Shown here: one piece after another, positions 1 to 6,836 of the stretch
How positions within the stretch are numbered: position 1 is the stretch's first letter
Layout: each line of letters begins with the position of its first letter
Assembly: GCA_964392915.1 (NCBI GenBank)
Contig: CAYMRS010000018.1
Span: forward strand, 1-39,070
Direction: 5' to 3'
From: JAAYUK01 sp964392915
GTDB lineage: Bacteria; Nitrospirota; Thermodesulfovibrionia; Thermodesulfovibrionales; Dissulfurispiraceae
DNA length: 39,070 nucleotides
Notes under the pieces: generated by a model
The model's input: only the letters and a program-made list of their open reading frames with translations
The model's database searches: none
What the model was told of the DNA's origin: nothing
Translations under genes and position numbers: made by a program

Positions 1-202
1 CACTGTAGTCAATACGAATGTTCCCCCTCGATTCGTGCTTATTACTGTCGGCCTTGTCGTGCATAATCCTGCCCTCGGCAGTGAAGACGTTTTCGCTCCA
101 TGCCTGCTCAATGTGGATCAAGGCGCACTGCCTCGGGCAGTACGAAAAATGCTGTAAAGCAGAGACGGGCAGCAAATCATCTGCTAAATAACTCTCGCTC
201 AT
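1..202 (-). CDS. cas4: Cas4 exonuclease, N-terminal part (cut by window edge)
   Basis: This is the first 67 codons of a gene that runs off the left edge. The translation begins MSESYLADDLLPVSALQHF and then has SYCPRQCALIHIE, the N-terminal Cas4 signature with the first Fe-S cluster cysteine (Cys22), followed by EGRIMHDKAD, the conserved RecB-like histidine region. Cas4 is a RecB-family Fe-S nuclease that trims prespacers to a PAM-defined length with Cas1-Cas2. It starts 13 nt after the cas7 stop, the normal I-C position, so cas1 and cas2 are expected just outside the window. The ribosome site is weak. Too short for the usual length threshold but confidently recognised. Confidence 0.93.
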   Translation of the reverse strand, partial: MSESYLADDLLPVSALQHFSYCPRQCALIHIEQAWSENVFTAEGRIMHDKADSNKHESRGNIRIDYS

Positions 203-215
203 CTTTAGGAGCTTT

Positions 216-1067
216 TCAAAATACAGCTTCTTCAGGCCACACTTTAACTTCAATGCCAGACGGCAATTGTTTATTGTTCACTTCAATCTGGTAATCATCC
301 TTGCTACGGGGCAAATCTGCTTTTTTCGTTACCGATACACGTTCAAATAATCGCCCTGAAAGCTCATTGCCAAGAGGATTGTCATGTCTGAAGATGACCA
401 GTTTTCGCGGGTTCATCTCTCCCCTCGCGGCAGCCCGGTCATGCTCAAAAGCGTTTATTAAAGATTTCCAAAGTAGTTTCAGATCTTCTTCGGAAAATTT
501 AGTTTTTGCCGCATCCATAGCAGAAACGAAACCATGCATTCTATAGAGAGCATAAGGAACTGTCGTCTTTCTGCCAAATGTCGAGGCATATTCTCTGCTT
601 ACCTGTTTTTTGGCATCTTCAGCAGTTGTTACTGCACAACGTGTTATGGAATGCTCTGCCTGAAATATACGATCTTCAGAACGTGAAAAAGTGAACTGAA
701 CTGGGCCTCTTACCGTTCCTGCGCCTTTATCCCCAGTTGAGAGAACGGCACCAAATGCTCTGATGTCGAAATATTTGTCAGCGAGTCTTGTTTGCCGCTC
801 ACGAATAGTCTCACCAGCAGCTGCATCAATGATTGGATTGAGAATCTGACCTTGGCGTATGAAAATATCGAAGCGATCCCCCAGCTTTTTCTCCAACATC
901 ACATAATTCCTGACCTTCCGCTTGATACATACATCAGTGACCAGACCATGCTGATCTTCGGCATCGGCTCTTGGAAGGTTCACCTGATCCGGATCGCCGT
1001 TAGGGTTGCCGTCTTTTACGTCAAAGAGAAATACAAAATCATAACGGTTTTTGATGGCTTCACTCAT
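216..1067 (-). CDS. cas7: Cas7 (Csd2 family), type I-C backbone subunit
   Basis: This 283-residue protein has the Csd2/Csh2 start (YDFVFLFDVKDGNPNGDPD, about residues 9-27) with the GNPNGDP loop typical of Cas7. Multiple copies line the crRNA as the backbone of the I-C Cascade complex in the cytoplasm. The ATG at 1065-1067 is preceded by AAGGAGG at about 1074-1080, a strong ribosome site. It lies 13 nt after cas8c and 13 nt before cas4 in one operon. Length is normal for the family and no lesion is seen. The family assignment is certain; activity is inferred. Confidence 0.96.
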   Translation of the reverse strand: MSEAIKNRYDFVFLFDVKDGNPNGDPDQVNLPRADAEDQHGLVTDVCIKRKVRNYVMLEKKLGDRFDIFIRQGQILNPIIDAAAGETIRERQTRLADKYFDIRAFGAVLSTGDKGAGTVRGPVQFTFSRSEDRIFQAEHSITRCAVTTAEDAKKQVSREYASTFGRKTTVPYALYRMHGFVSAMDAAKTKFSEEDLKLLWKSLINAFEHDRAAARGEMNPRKLVIFRHDNPLGNELSGRLFERVSVTKKADLPRSKDDYQIEVNNKQLPSGIEVKVWPEEAVF

Positions 1068-1080
1068 TTGTTGCCTCCTT

Positions 1081-1464
1081 TTATTGGATGGATTTTATAT
1101 TCGCAAACTGGGCCTGTTTCTGATGGTAATAGCCGATGGCAAATTGGCCTTGCTCTTCCAGCAAAAAAAGCTGCGGAAATTTCTGAATATCAACGTCCTT
1201 ACAAAGCTCTTGCAGTTCCTTGTCAAGAGTGATCGCCAGTCCTGGCTTTTCGCTTTTCAGCTTGGTGAAGTGCTTTGAATGCAGACTGAAAAGCCTGCCA
1301 AAAGCTGCTGCTGGCGAAGTCATGGCATAGCTGAAATACTTCTCCCGAATGCCAGCGTTTCTGTCTCCCAATGCTGCATACTGAATGCTTTCAAGCTTTG
1401 CGAAAATCTGACCGCAAACGTAGGCTATTGGTCTATCACCCTTTACCTCATCTTCCGTGATCAT
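1081..1464 (-). CDS. cas11c: Cas11c small subunit from an internal start in cas8c
   Basis: Inside cas8c and in the same frame, ATG at 1462-1464 begins MITEDEVKGDRPIAY and would give 127 residues ending at the cas8c stop. On the minus strand the bases just upstream read CAAAGGAGGTGGTTTC, an almost ideal Shine-Dalgarno about six bases before the ATG and stronger than needed inside a coding region. In known I-C systems the helical small subunit Cas11c is made exactly this way, and the size fits. That the site is used here is inferred from the sequence. Confidence 0.82.
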   Translation of the reverse strand: MITEDEVKGDRPIAYVCGQIFAKLESIQYAALGDRNAGIREKYFSYAMTSPAAAFGRLFSLHSKHFTKLKSEKPGLAITLDKELQELCKDVDIQKFPQLFLLEEQGQFAIGYYHQKQAQFANIKSIQ

Positions 1465-2871
1465 GAAACCACCTCCTTTGTTATTTCGATTCAAAATGAG
1501 TTTAATGAGAGCTGCTCGTTCCGCAGTAACATCTAAGCGAGCGCGCTGTATTGCCTTTGATAAAATCCAAAGTGGAATTTGAGAGTGCTGCAATGCTGCT
1601 TTCCATAGAGAAGTTGCGACCCTAGCCGTTGCAGTATCATCTTTGTCGTACTCATAGCCGCCATCGCTTTTTAGCATCTGTCTCTGACAGCTTCTTGCCA
1701 GATTGTACAAAGGTGTGTAATGCGTAGCGATCTCCTTCCGATCCCAGTCATATCGCGCAATAGCAATATCCCGGAACCAAAGAGTAATAGATGTCCTGAA
1801 ATCGCCTAGACTGGTTTCAATCCAGTTCCGAACCGCTATCCGAGCGGCTGCTCCTGAGAGAATGCAAGAGTAAAAGCGTTCCGGGTCAAGGTAGCGTGCG
1901 TCTTTTCCCTTGCCTGAAGCCAGAGATTCAATCATCTTTGTCACGTCGGCGGCAGATGGAGCTTCTAACATGTCCATTTCATCCAACGCTTGATTGTTGC
2001 GGGTCCAGAAGAGCATGGCGGTATCAGAACCGAAGTTCCTGCGGTTGGTATAACGAAACTGTGGCTTTGCTTTCCCTTTTTTGTCTGTGAATGAAATCTC
2101 GTTGCCAGAGGACAGAAGCCAGTTTAGCCCTTCCACATATGTCTTTGCGCAATTGGTGCAGACCGATGAATTTTTGTTGCCTTTCAATTCATATGATTCA
2201 AAGGCATCTTCGTTGTAAGAGACAAGCGCACACCCGCTTGATTGACCGTCAGGAACTCTTTTGATCATCCCGTGTGGTATGTCCTCAACTGGGTAGTCGC
2301 TTTTGCCACAAATAGAACACAGTCTTGTTGCTACAGATAACTGTTTCTGTTGAAGCAGTTCATAGCTTGAAATGACTGCCTTGAGAACTTCAGGTTTTTC
2401 ATGAATACGAGTCGCTTCAGTTTGCACCCTGAATCCGATATTGCCAGCCATTATTTTCTTGGTCTTCTTGTCATCGGTTGCAACAAGTGATTCATAACAT
2501 TCTAACGCCTTATCAAGACCGTCCGCTTTGTTGTGATGGTAGAAGGCGACTACCGGAGTTAGTTCTTGCAGCTGCCGATAGTCTGCGATTTTGTCCAGAA
2601 ATAATTGATGCTTCTTTTTGGATGAATCACCGCAATAACATAGGACTTCTTCCGGCTTGTCGAGCAGCAGCCGTGCTTTCCCTTTTTTAGCCGTAATCGC
2701 CTCTGACGGCGTCAGTTTACCGTCGATAAGCAGAAGCTGCCGAAAGCCCCCATCCTGACTGATAACCAACTCCATAGAAATCGGCTCTTCCTTTAGCGCA
2801 TCATGAACCCAGGCATTTTCATCCTTCCCGGCCCGAAGCGATTTGCCCAGCTCGCTCAGTTCTCTGATCAT
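1081..2871 (-). CDS. cas8c: Cas8c (Csd1), type I-C large subunit
   Basis: This 596-residue protein matches Csd1/Cas8c in length and pattern. A Cys-rich region around residues 190-245 has the pairs CSICG and CTNCAKTYV, and the C-terminus has FPQLFLLEEQGQFAIGYYHQ, the usual Cas8c ending. Cas8c recognises the PAM and anchors the 5' end of the crRNA in Cascade. The ATG at 2869-2871 overlaps the cas5c stop (ATGA) and has AAGGAGG seven bases upstream, so translation is coupled. The last 127 codons can also be made separately from an internal start (see the Cas11c entry). No damage is visible. Confidence 0.95.
   Translation of the reverse strand: MIRELSELGKSLRAGKDENAWVHDALKEEPISMELVISQDGGFRQLLLIDGKLTPSEAITAKKGKARLLLDKPEEVLCYCGDSSKKKHQLFLDKIADYRQLQELTPVVAFYHHNKADGLDKALECYESLVATDDKKTKKIMAGNIGFRVQTEATRIHEKPEVLKAVISSYELLQQKQLSVATRLCSICGKSDYPVEDIPHGMIKRVPDGQSSGCALVSYNEDAFESYELKGNKNSSVCTNCAKTYVEGLNWLLSSGNEISFTDKKGKAKPQFRYTNRRNFGSDTAMLFWTRNNQALDEMDMLEAPSAADVTKMIESLASGKGKDARYLDPERFYSCILSGAAARIAVRNWIETSLGDFRTSITLWFRDIAIARYDWDRKEIATHYTPLYNLARSCQRQMLKSDGGYEYDKDDTATARVATSLWKAALQHSQIPLWILSKAIQRARLDVTAERAALIKLILNRNNKGGGFMITEDEVKGDRPIAYVCGQIFAKLESIQYAALGDRNAGIREKYFSYAMTSPAAAFGRLFSLHSKHFTKLKSEKPGLAITLDKELQELCKDVDIQKFPQLFLLEEQGQFAIGYYHQKQAQFANIKSIQ
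1469..1480 (-). promoter_or_regulatory. Internal ribosome binding site for Cas11c
   Basis: The minus strand reads CAAAGGAGGTGG, matching the anti-Shine-Dalgarno over eight or more bases, and is followed within about six bases by the in-frame ATG at 1464. It lies within the cas8c coding sequence and decides the start of the Cas11c product. Confidence 0.8.
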
Positions 2872-3611
2872 TGACTTGCCTCCTTTTCTTCCCGTTGATT
2901 GAAAGCGTAGATCAGGGAGGAGACTTCGCTGTCAATTGGCGGTTGAATGTGGGCAGAGCGCATCATTTGTTCATTTTCAGGCACTTCACAATTCAGGACG
3001 CCGTTTCGTATCGCCACATCATGAAAAAACAATGGTTCAGGGTTGCCACTCTCATTATAGAAGATATCAAACAGCATGCTTCCGATTGGGATCGTTTCCT
3101 GAATGGGCTGTTCCGTTCCATCAGAATTCATAAATTCAGCGGAAAACTCGCGCGTTCCCAGGTAAGGCCTGCGCCAACACTGCCCTTTTTTCACGCGGCG
3201 GATAAAAATGCCATCATGGTTAGCGTCAACCCCTTTTCTTCCGATGTATTTTTCAGGCCTATTTTTTTCTGATCTTTGCCTTTGATAAATAGACGCTTCA
3301 ATGATGTAAGAAACATCCCTTAAAAGCACACTATTTCTCTGGGCGCGTTTGTCTTCTATCACAATAGGTGTTCGCCCCTGCTTGGAATTAATCTCATTTC
3401 GCTTGATGGTGCAGAACTTGAGCGGCTTCAACACCAATATTCTTCTCACATACCACTGGAATTCAGGCTTCCATAAGATCGAATCAAGAACGCCCCTTGC
3501 AGCAGACGGCGTCATGCAAGGATACGTCATGCGCTCAACCTTCAAATCCGGCCTAGTAAAACATGCAAAATCACCCGTTACTTTGACTTTAACAATTCGA
3601 TCATCGAGCAT
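2868..3611 (-). CDS. cas5c: Cas5c (Cas5d), type I-C crRNA-processing subunit
   Basis: This 247-residue protein has the Cas5 pattern: GDFACFTRPDLKVERMTYPC at the N-terminus, then MTPSAARGVLDSILWKP, and RVKKGQCWRRPYLGTREF mid-protein. In type I-C, which lacks Cas6, Cas5c cuts pre-crRNA at the repeat hairpin and then caps the 5' handle. The ATG at 3609-3611 is chosen because AGGAGG (3617-3622) lies five bases upstream; a GTG two codons earlier overlaps that site. It starts 13 nt after the cas3 stop and overlaps cas8c by four bases. The residues before the conserved His read NH (DANHDG), where many relatives have KH, so the processing site may be altered. Confidence 0.94.
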   Translation of the reverse strand: MLDDRIVKVKVTGDFACFTRPDLKVERMTYPCMTPSAARGVLDSILWKPEFQWYVRRILVLKPLKFCTIKRNEINSKQGRTPIVIEDKRAQRNSVLLRDVSYIIEASIYQRQRSEKNRPEKYIGRKGVDANHDGIFIRRVKKGQCWRRPYLGTREFSAEFMNSDGTEQPIQETIPIGSMLFDIFYNESGNPEPLFFHDVAIRNGVLNCEVPENEQMMRSAHIQPPIDSEVSSLIYAFNQREEKEASQ

Positions 3612-3624
3612 ATACACCTCCTGA

Positions 3625-5790
3625 TTATAAGACCAATTTGTCAGCTTCTATAGGAGCTACGGAAAGGCCGGTTGTACTGTCGTAGTTCCCGTACCAAACC
3701 CTAAACCCCTGCGGTATTAGCTTGCACAACGCGGCGTTTTGCAAAATGAAATAGTTATATACTTGAACCGTATACATCTGCATTTTCCGGTAGTCGGCAC
3801 GTGATAAGAACTCCTTGTACATAAGAGAATGGAGCAACTGCCTGCTTTCTTCGTTGTAATTGTAAACAAAGAGACCTTCCGTTGCATCCTTTATGAGATG
3901 GTAACTGTCATTTACTGTCTCAAAATTAAACTCTTTGCGGGCATTATTGATGCCCTGCTGCTTAGCCTGATCTATATAAAGATCGATAACGTCAGCATAG
4001 TATTTTTCAAACACATCATGCTGGTAGAGCAGGTTAATGTCGGTCTTTATCAGTTCCTCAGCGAATCCGGCACAAGCTGCATAGGTCTTGTCAGGCATTC
4101 CTGCGTCATGCAGTTTGAACAGGAACACCTTGCCGTAGCCCGGCAGACTGTCTTCACGGTTACAACGACCAGCAGCCTGGATAATCGCTTCCAGCGGTGC
4201 TATTGCCCGAAATAACACTGGAAAATCAAAATCCACACCAGCCTCAATCAGCTGAGTGGAAACTACCAATATTTTCTTTCTTGCTTTCAGATCATCTCGT
4301 ATCTCTTTAATCACAGCCTTGCGATGGGATGGGCACATCGCGGTAGAAAGGTGATATTTCTTTTCCCATTTCTTATGGGTTATTAAGGTGTTGTAGAATT
4401 CCAGGACTGCTTTCTTGGTGTTGAATATTACGAGCGTGGAATCATCACACTCAATCATCGCGTTAGCCAGCCTTGCATAATCTATCGGCTTCAGACTGTC
4501 TATCAAACTGTATGAGACACGCCTTGTATTATCATAAATCAGTCCCGGCTCGTCAATTAAAGGCAATATAGAGTTAATGCCGTCAAATCCCGGTCTTTTC
4601 TCGAAGGCAGGTTGTGTGGCGGTGCAAAAAAGAAACGACGTCCGCATCACGGCTTGCACATCGGAGAGCATTCGCAAGGTAGGAAGGATTATTCCCTGTG
4701 GGATTAATTGAACTTCATCGAAGATGATGACAGACTCCGCAATATTATGGATTTTTCGACACTTGGAGGGCTTGTTGCTGAACAGCGACTCAAAAAACTG
4801 TACTGTGGTAGTGACAATGATCGGATAATCCCAATTTTCGCAGGCAAGCTGCTTTCTTTTTTGCTCCTTGGTACAATTTTCGTCAGCGTCTTTACTGTCA
4901 CCTTCATTGTAGGCAGAATGGTGCTCAAGAACCAACTCCTCGCCAAAGATTTTCTTCAGTTCCTGAGCTGTCTGGTCAATTATGCTGATGTATGGCAGAA
5001 CGATAATAATTCTCTTGAATCTGTCCTTTGCGTGCCGCAATGCCCATGCCAGAGATGTCAGTGTCTTTCCCATGCCGGTAGGAAGCGCCAACGAATAAAA
5101 ACCCGGAGATTGCAAGGCTTTACTGACGGCCTGCTCACGAGTAGCATTTCTCAGTTGATTGATTTCTCCTGTCGTTGCCTTTTCGGCGAATGCCGCCTCT
5201 AGTTTGGCGATCATTTCGTCCGCTGGTAATAAATTGACTGTGCGTAGCTTCGATTTTTCCGGTTCAAAATGTTCCTCTGTAGAAAGCCAATCGCTATCGG
5301 TCAATGCGCTGAATAGGTATCTGACAAAAAGTTCCCGCTGGAAGGGTGTGGCAAAGGTGATTTTTCCCAATGCTTTGAAGTCCGCTTCATTGAAACCGAC
5401 ATCAGTAAGAAAACACTTCACAATGTCCTCAAAATCAGCGACATCCCCCTGTTTGTAAGGTTCGGTATCGTTTTTCCATGCTGAGTTGTCTGGTAACCCT
5501 TTGTGATGGCCATCAATAGCTATTGACGCTTCAAGGATCTTACGGAGTCGTGCATATCCAGCACCCCATGAAGCATGCGGCACACTGCCACGCCGACCAC
5601 CGTTTATGAGATAATTCTGAAAGGCTGCCTGATATTTGCCAAGGTCATGCAACAAGCCAGTTAGCCTGAAGATATTCCTGTATTCGTTTTTACACGCAAA
5701 TGATTCTGCAAGTGTTGCAGTATCTTGCAAATGCTTTGCAAGGTTGTGTCTTTCATTAAGACTGTTTTCAGAATGCGCGAAATATTCCAT
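3625..5790 (-). CDS. cas3: Cas3 nuclease-helicase, type I-C
   Basis: This is a full HD plus superfamily 2 helicase (721 residues from the ATG). The N-terminal HD nuclease shows FAHSEN, LLHDLGKYQAAFQNYL, SVPHASWGA and DGHHKGLPD. The helicase shows Walker A LPTGMGKT, the DEAH-like box IIFDEVQLIP, FCTATQP, STQLIEAGVDF and motif VI QAAGRCNRE. Cas3 is recruited to Cascade R-loops, nicks, and degrades the displaced strand. The start is ATG at 5788-5790 with AGGTG just upstream; an in-frame GTG at 5794-5796 is the alternative. It heads the cas operon, 26 bases downstream of repeat element copy A. All key motifs look intact. Confidence 0.96.
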   Translation of the reverse strand: MEYFAHSENSLNERHNLAKHLQDTATLAESFACKNEYRNIFRLTGLLHDLGKYQAAFQNYLINGGRRGSVPHASWGAGYARLRKILEASIAIDGHHKGLPDNSAWKNDTEPYKQGDVADFEDIVKCFLTDVGFNEADFKALGKITFATPFQRELFVRYLFSALTDSDWLSTEEHFEPEKSKLRTVNLLPADEMIAKLEAAFAEKATTGEINQLRNATREQAVSKALQSPGFYSLALPTGMGKTLTSLAWALRHAKDRFKRIIIVLPYISIIDQTAQELKKIFGEELVLEHHSAYNEGDSKDADENCTKEQKRKQLACENWDYPIIVTTTVQFFESLFSNKPSKCRKIHNIAESVIIFDEVQLIPQGIILPTLRMLSDVQAVMRTSFLFCTATQPAFEKRPGFDGINSILPLIDEPGLIYDNTRRVSYSLIDSLKPIDYARLANAMIECDDSTLVIFNTKKAVLEFYNTLITHKKWEKKYHLSTAMCPSHRKAVIKEIRDDLKARKKILVVSTQLIEAGVDFDFPVLFRAIAPLEAIIQAAGRCNREDSLPGYGKVFLFKLHDAGMPDKTYAACAGFAEELIKTDINLLYQHDVFEKYYADVIDLYIDQAKQQGINNARKEFNFETVNDSYHLIKDATEGLFVYNYNEESRQLLHSLMYKEFLSRADYRKMQMYTVQVYNYFILQNAALCKLIPQGFRVWYGNYDSTTGLSVAPIEADKLVL

Positions 5791-5815
5791 AATCACCTGC
5801 AGTTGTTGATTGTCA

Positions 5816-5861
5816 TTGTTTTGATTCTACTCCCCCACATGGGACAATTAGAGTCATAGGT
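5816..5861 (-). promoter_or_regulatory. 46-bp dyad element, copy A (upstream of cas3)
   Basis: This is the most diverged of four ungapped copies of one 46-bp element. The core on the plus strand is GACAATTAGAGTCATAGG, an imperfect GACA-N5-TGTC dyad. It lies 26 bases before the cas3 start and 22 bases beyond the preceding small gene. The position fits a promoter/operator for the cas operon. No clear -35/-10 pair was found, so its role is inferred from placement and repetition. Confidence 0.6.
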
Positions 5862-5882
5862 GCTGATAAAGACATGAATTTC

Positions 5883-6020
5883 TCATTTCTTTCCTATCCT
5901 TTTCACCTTCTCCGGTTCTGCCAGATAAGTCTCTTTTGTCACGACTTTTATGGCGGTCTTTTTCTCAAGGCTTTTCCCTGCTGTGCCTGCCACGCTGCCG
6001 CCTTTGCGGGCAGTTCTCAT
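5883..6020 (-). CDS. 45-residue BRO-family antirepressor C-terminal tail, copy 1
   Basis: A short gene starts ATG at 6018-6020, overlapping the stop of the preceding ORF6N gene (ATGA). It encodes 45 residues with RKGGSVAGTAGKSLEKKT followed by VVTKETYL. This resembles the C-terminal tail of bacterial BRO/phage antirepressors, in which GGxVAGxARxxLExxTGKKVV is typical. A copy of identical length lies at 10110-10247. It is either a remnant of a BRO gene or a translationally coupled small protein. The matching N-terminal BRO remnant lies on the other side of the ORF6N gene. Confidence 0.6.
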   Translation of the reverse strand: MRTARKGGSVAGTAGKSLEKKTAIKVVTKETYLAEPEKVKRIGKK

Positions 6021-6526
6021 TCTTCACTTTCACGCCTGAAGCCGATATTCTTTTTCTTCGGCTCCGAAGGAGCCATCAGCTGCCGGATTGCGTCGAAGAC
6101 TGCCTTGAACTGCGAGTCGTATTTCTTTTCCAGAGTATTGAGCCTGCGCGAGAGTTCGACATTGGAGGCGAGCATTTGACGCAGCTTCACAAACGCTCGC
6201 ATGATCTCAATATTCACCTTTACGGCTCGATCGCTGTTCAGGACACTGGAGAGCATAGCAACGCCCTGTTCGGTAAAAGCGTAGGGCATATAGCGGCGGC
6301 CGCCTCTGGCACTTTTTGAGGTCACATTTTGTGATCTCAAAGCGAGAACTTCCTGATTGTTCAGCTGAAACATGAAGTCACCAGGGAGGCGCTCCGCATT
6401 TCTTTTAACCGCCTGCACCAAGGCTCGTGTCTCTACGCCGTATAGTTCTGCAAGGTCTGCGTCGAGCATGACTTATTCGCCGCGAATCAGCAGTATCTTT
6501 TTCTCGATGATCTCAACAGGGAGCAT
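6017..6526 (-). pseudogene. ORF6N-domain protein, copy 1, with stop at codon 18
   Basis: The gene starts at ATG 6524-6526 after GGAGGAG and reads MLPVEIIEKKILLIRGE, then meets TAA at 6473-6475. The paralogue at 10244-10750 has AAA (Lys) there, so a single base change made the stop. An ATG two codons later (6467-6469) opens 150 residues containing MLDADLAELYGVETRALVQA and GGRRYMPYAFTEQGVAM, the ORF6N DNA-binding domain found in phage regulators, then a helical tail (LASNVELSRRLNTLEKKYDSQ). No good ribosome site precedes that ATG, so reinitiation is possible but uncertain. The C-terminal half nearly matches the other copy; the N-terminal half differs more. Confidence 0.8.
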
Positions 6527-6559
6527 GGTTGTAATTTCTCCTCCTGCAAGTGGTTATTA

Positions 6560-6730
6560 TTATTTGCTTTGGAACAGAAAGATCCCAATGTCTTTCCCTG
6601 CTATTCTGTTTGCCTTATCGGCACTGTCTGTGAGTGGATCACATGCATCGATTTCGGAAAACCACCATTCGTTATCATGGAGCGTCCGCCGAATCTGTTT
6701 GCCTTTGAAAACTGCAAGTTGCGAATCCAT
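6560..6730 (-). pseudogene. BRO-N antirepressor N-terminal remnant, copy 1
   Basis: The reading frame from ATG 6728-6730 (GGGAG about eight bases upstream) encodes 56 residues. The first 35 (QLAVFKGKQIRRTLHDNEWW, then FSEIDACDPLTDS) match the beginning of BRO-N family antirepressors, where this region normally continues for another 80 or more residues. After LTDS the similarity stops and the frame ends in unrelated residues. It is therefore a truncated BRO gene start, 33 bases before the ORF6N start and 61 bases after repeat element copy B. Confidence 0.65.
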
Positions 6731-6790
6731 AGAGTTGTCTCCCTGCATGTGCCTTCAAAGCACGGTCTTTGTTCCGGAGGTTTCATAATC

Positions 6791-6836
6791 TGTTCTCAAT
6801 TTTATTCACCCACCCCGGACAAGGAGTGTCATAGGT
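6791..6836 (-). promoter_or_regulatory. 46-bp dyad element, copy B
   Basis: This copy is about 40/46 identical to copy C by eye, with the same perfect core GACAAGGAGTGTCATAGG. It lies 61 bases upstream of the first BRO/ORF6N cassette. The stop codon of the truncated type I-G cas3 (6829-6831) falls inside the TGTCA arm, so the helicase gene ends within the element. That suggests a recombination joint here. Confidence 0.65.

Noticed and set aside
5791..5796. GTG start two codons upstream for type I-C cas3
   Set aside because: The ATG at 5790 has AGGTG upstream, while the GTG is part of that site; the difference is only two residues.
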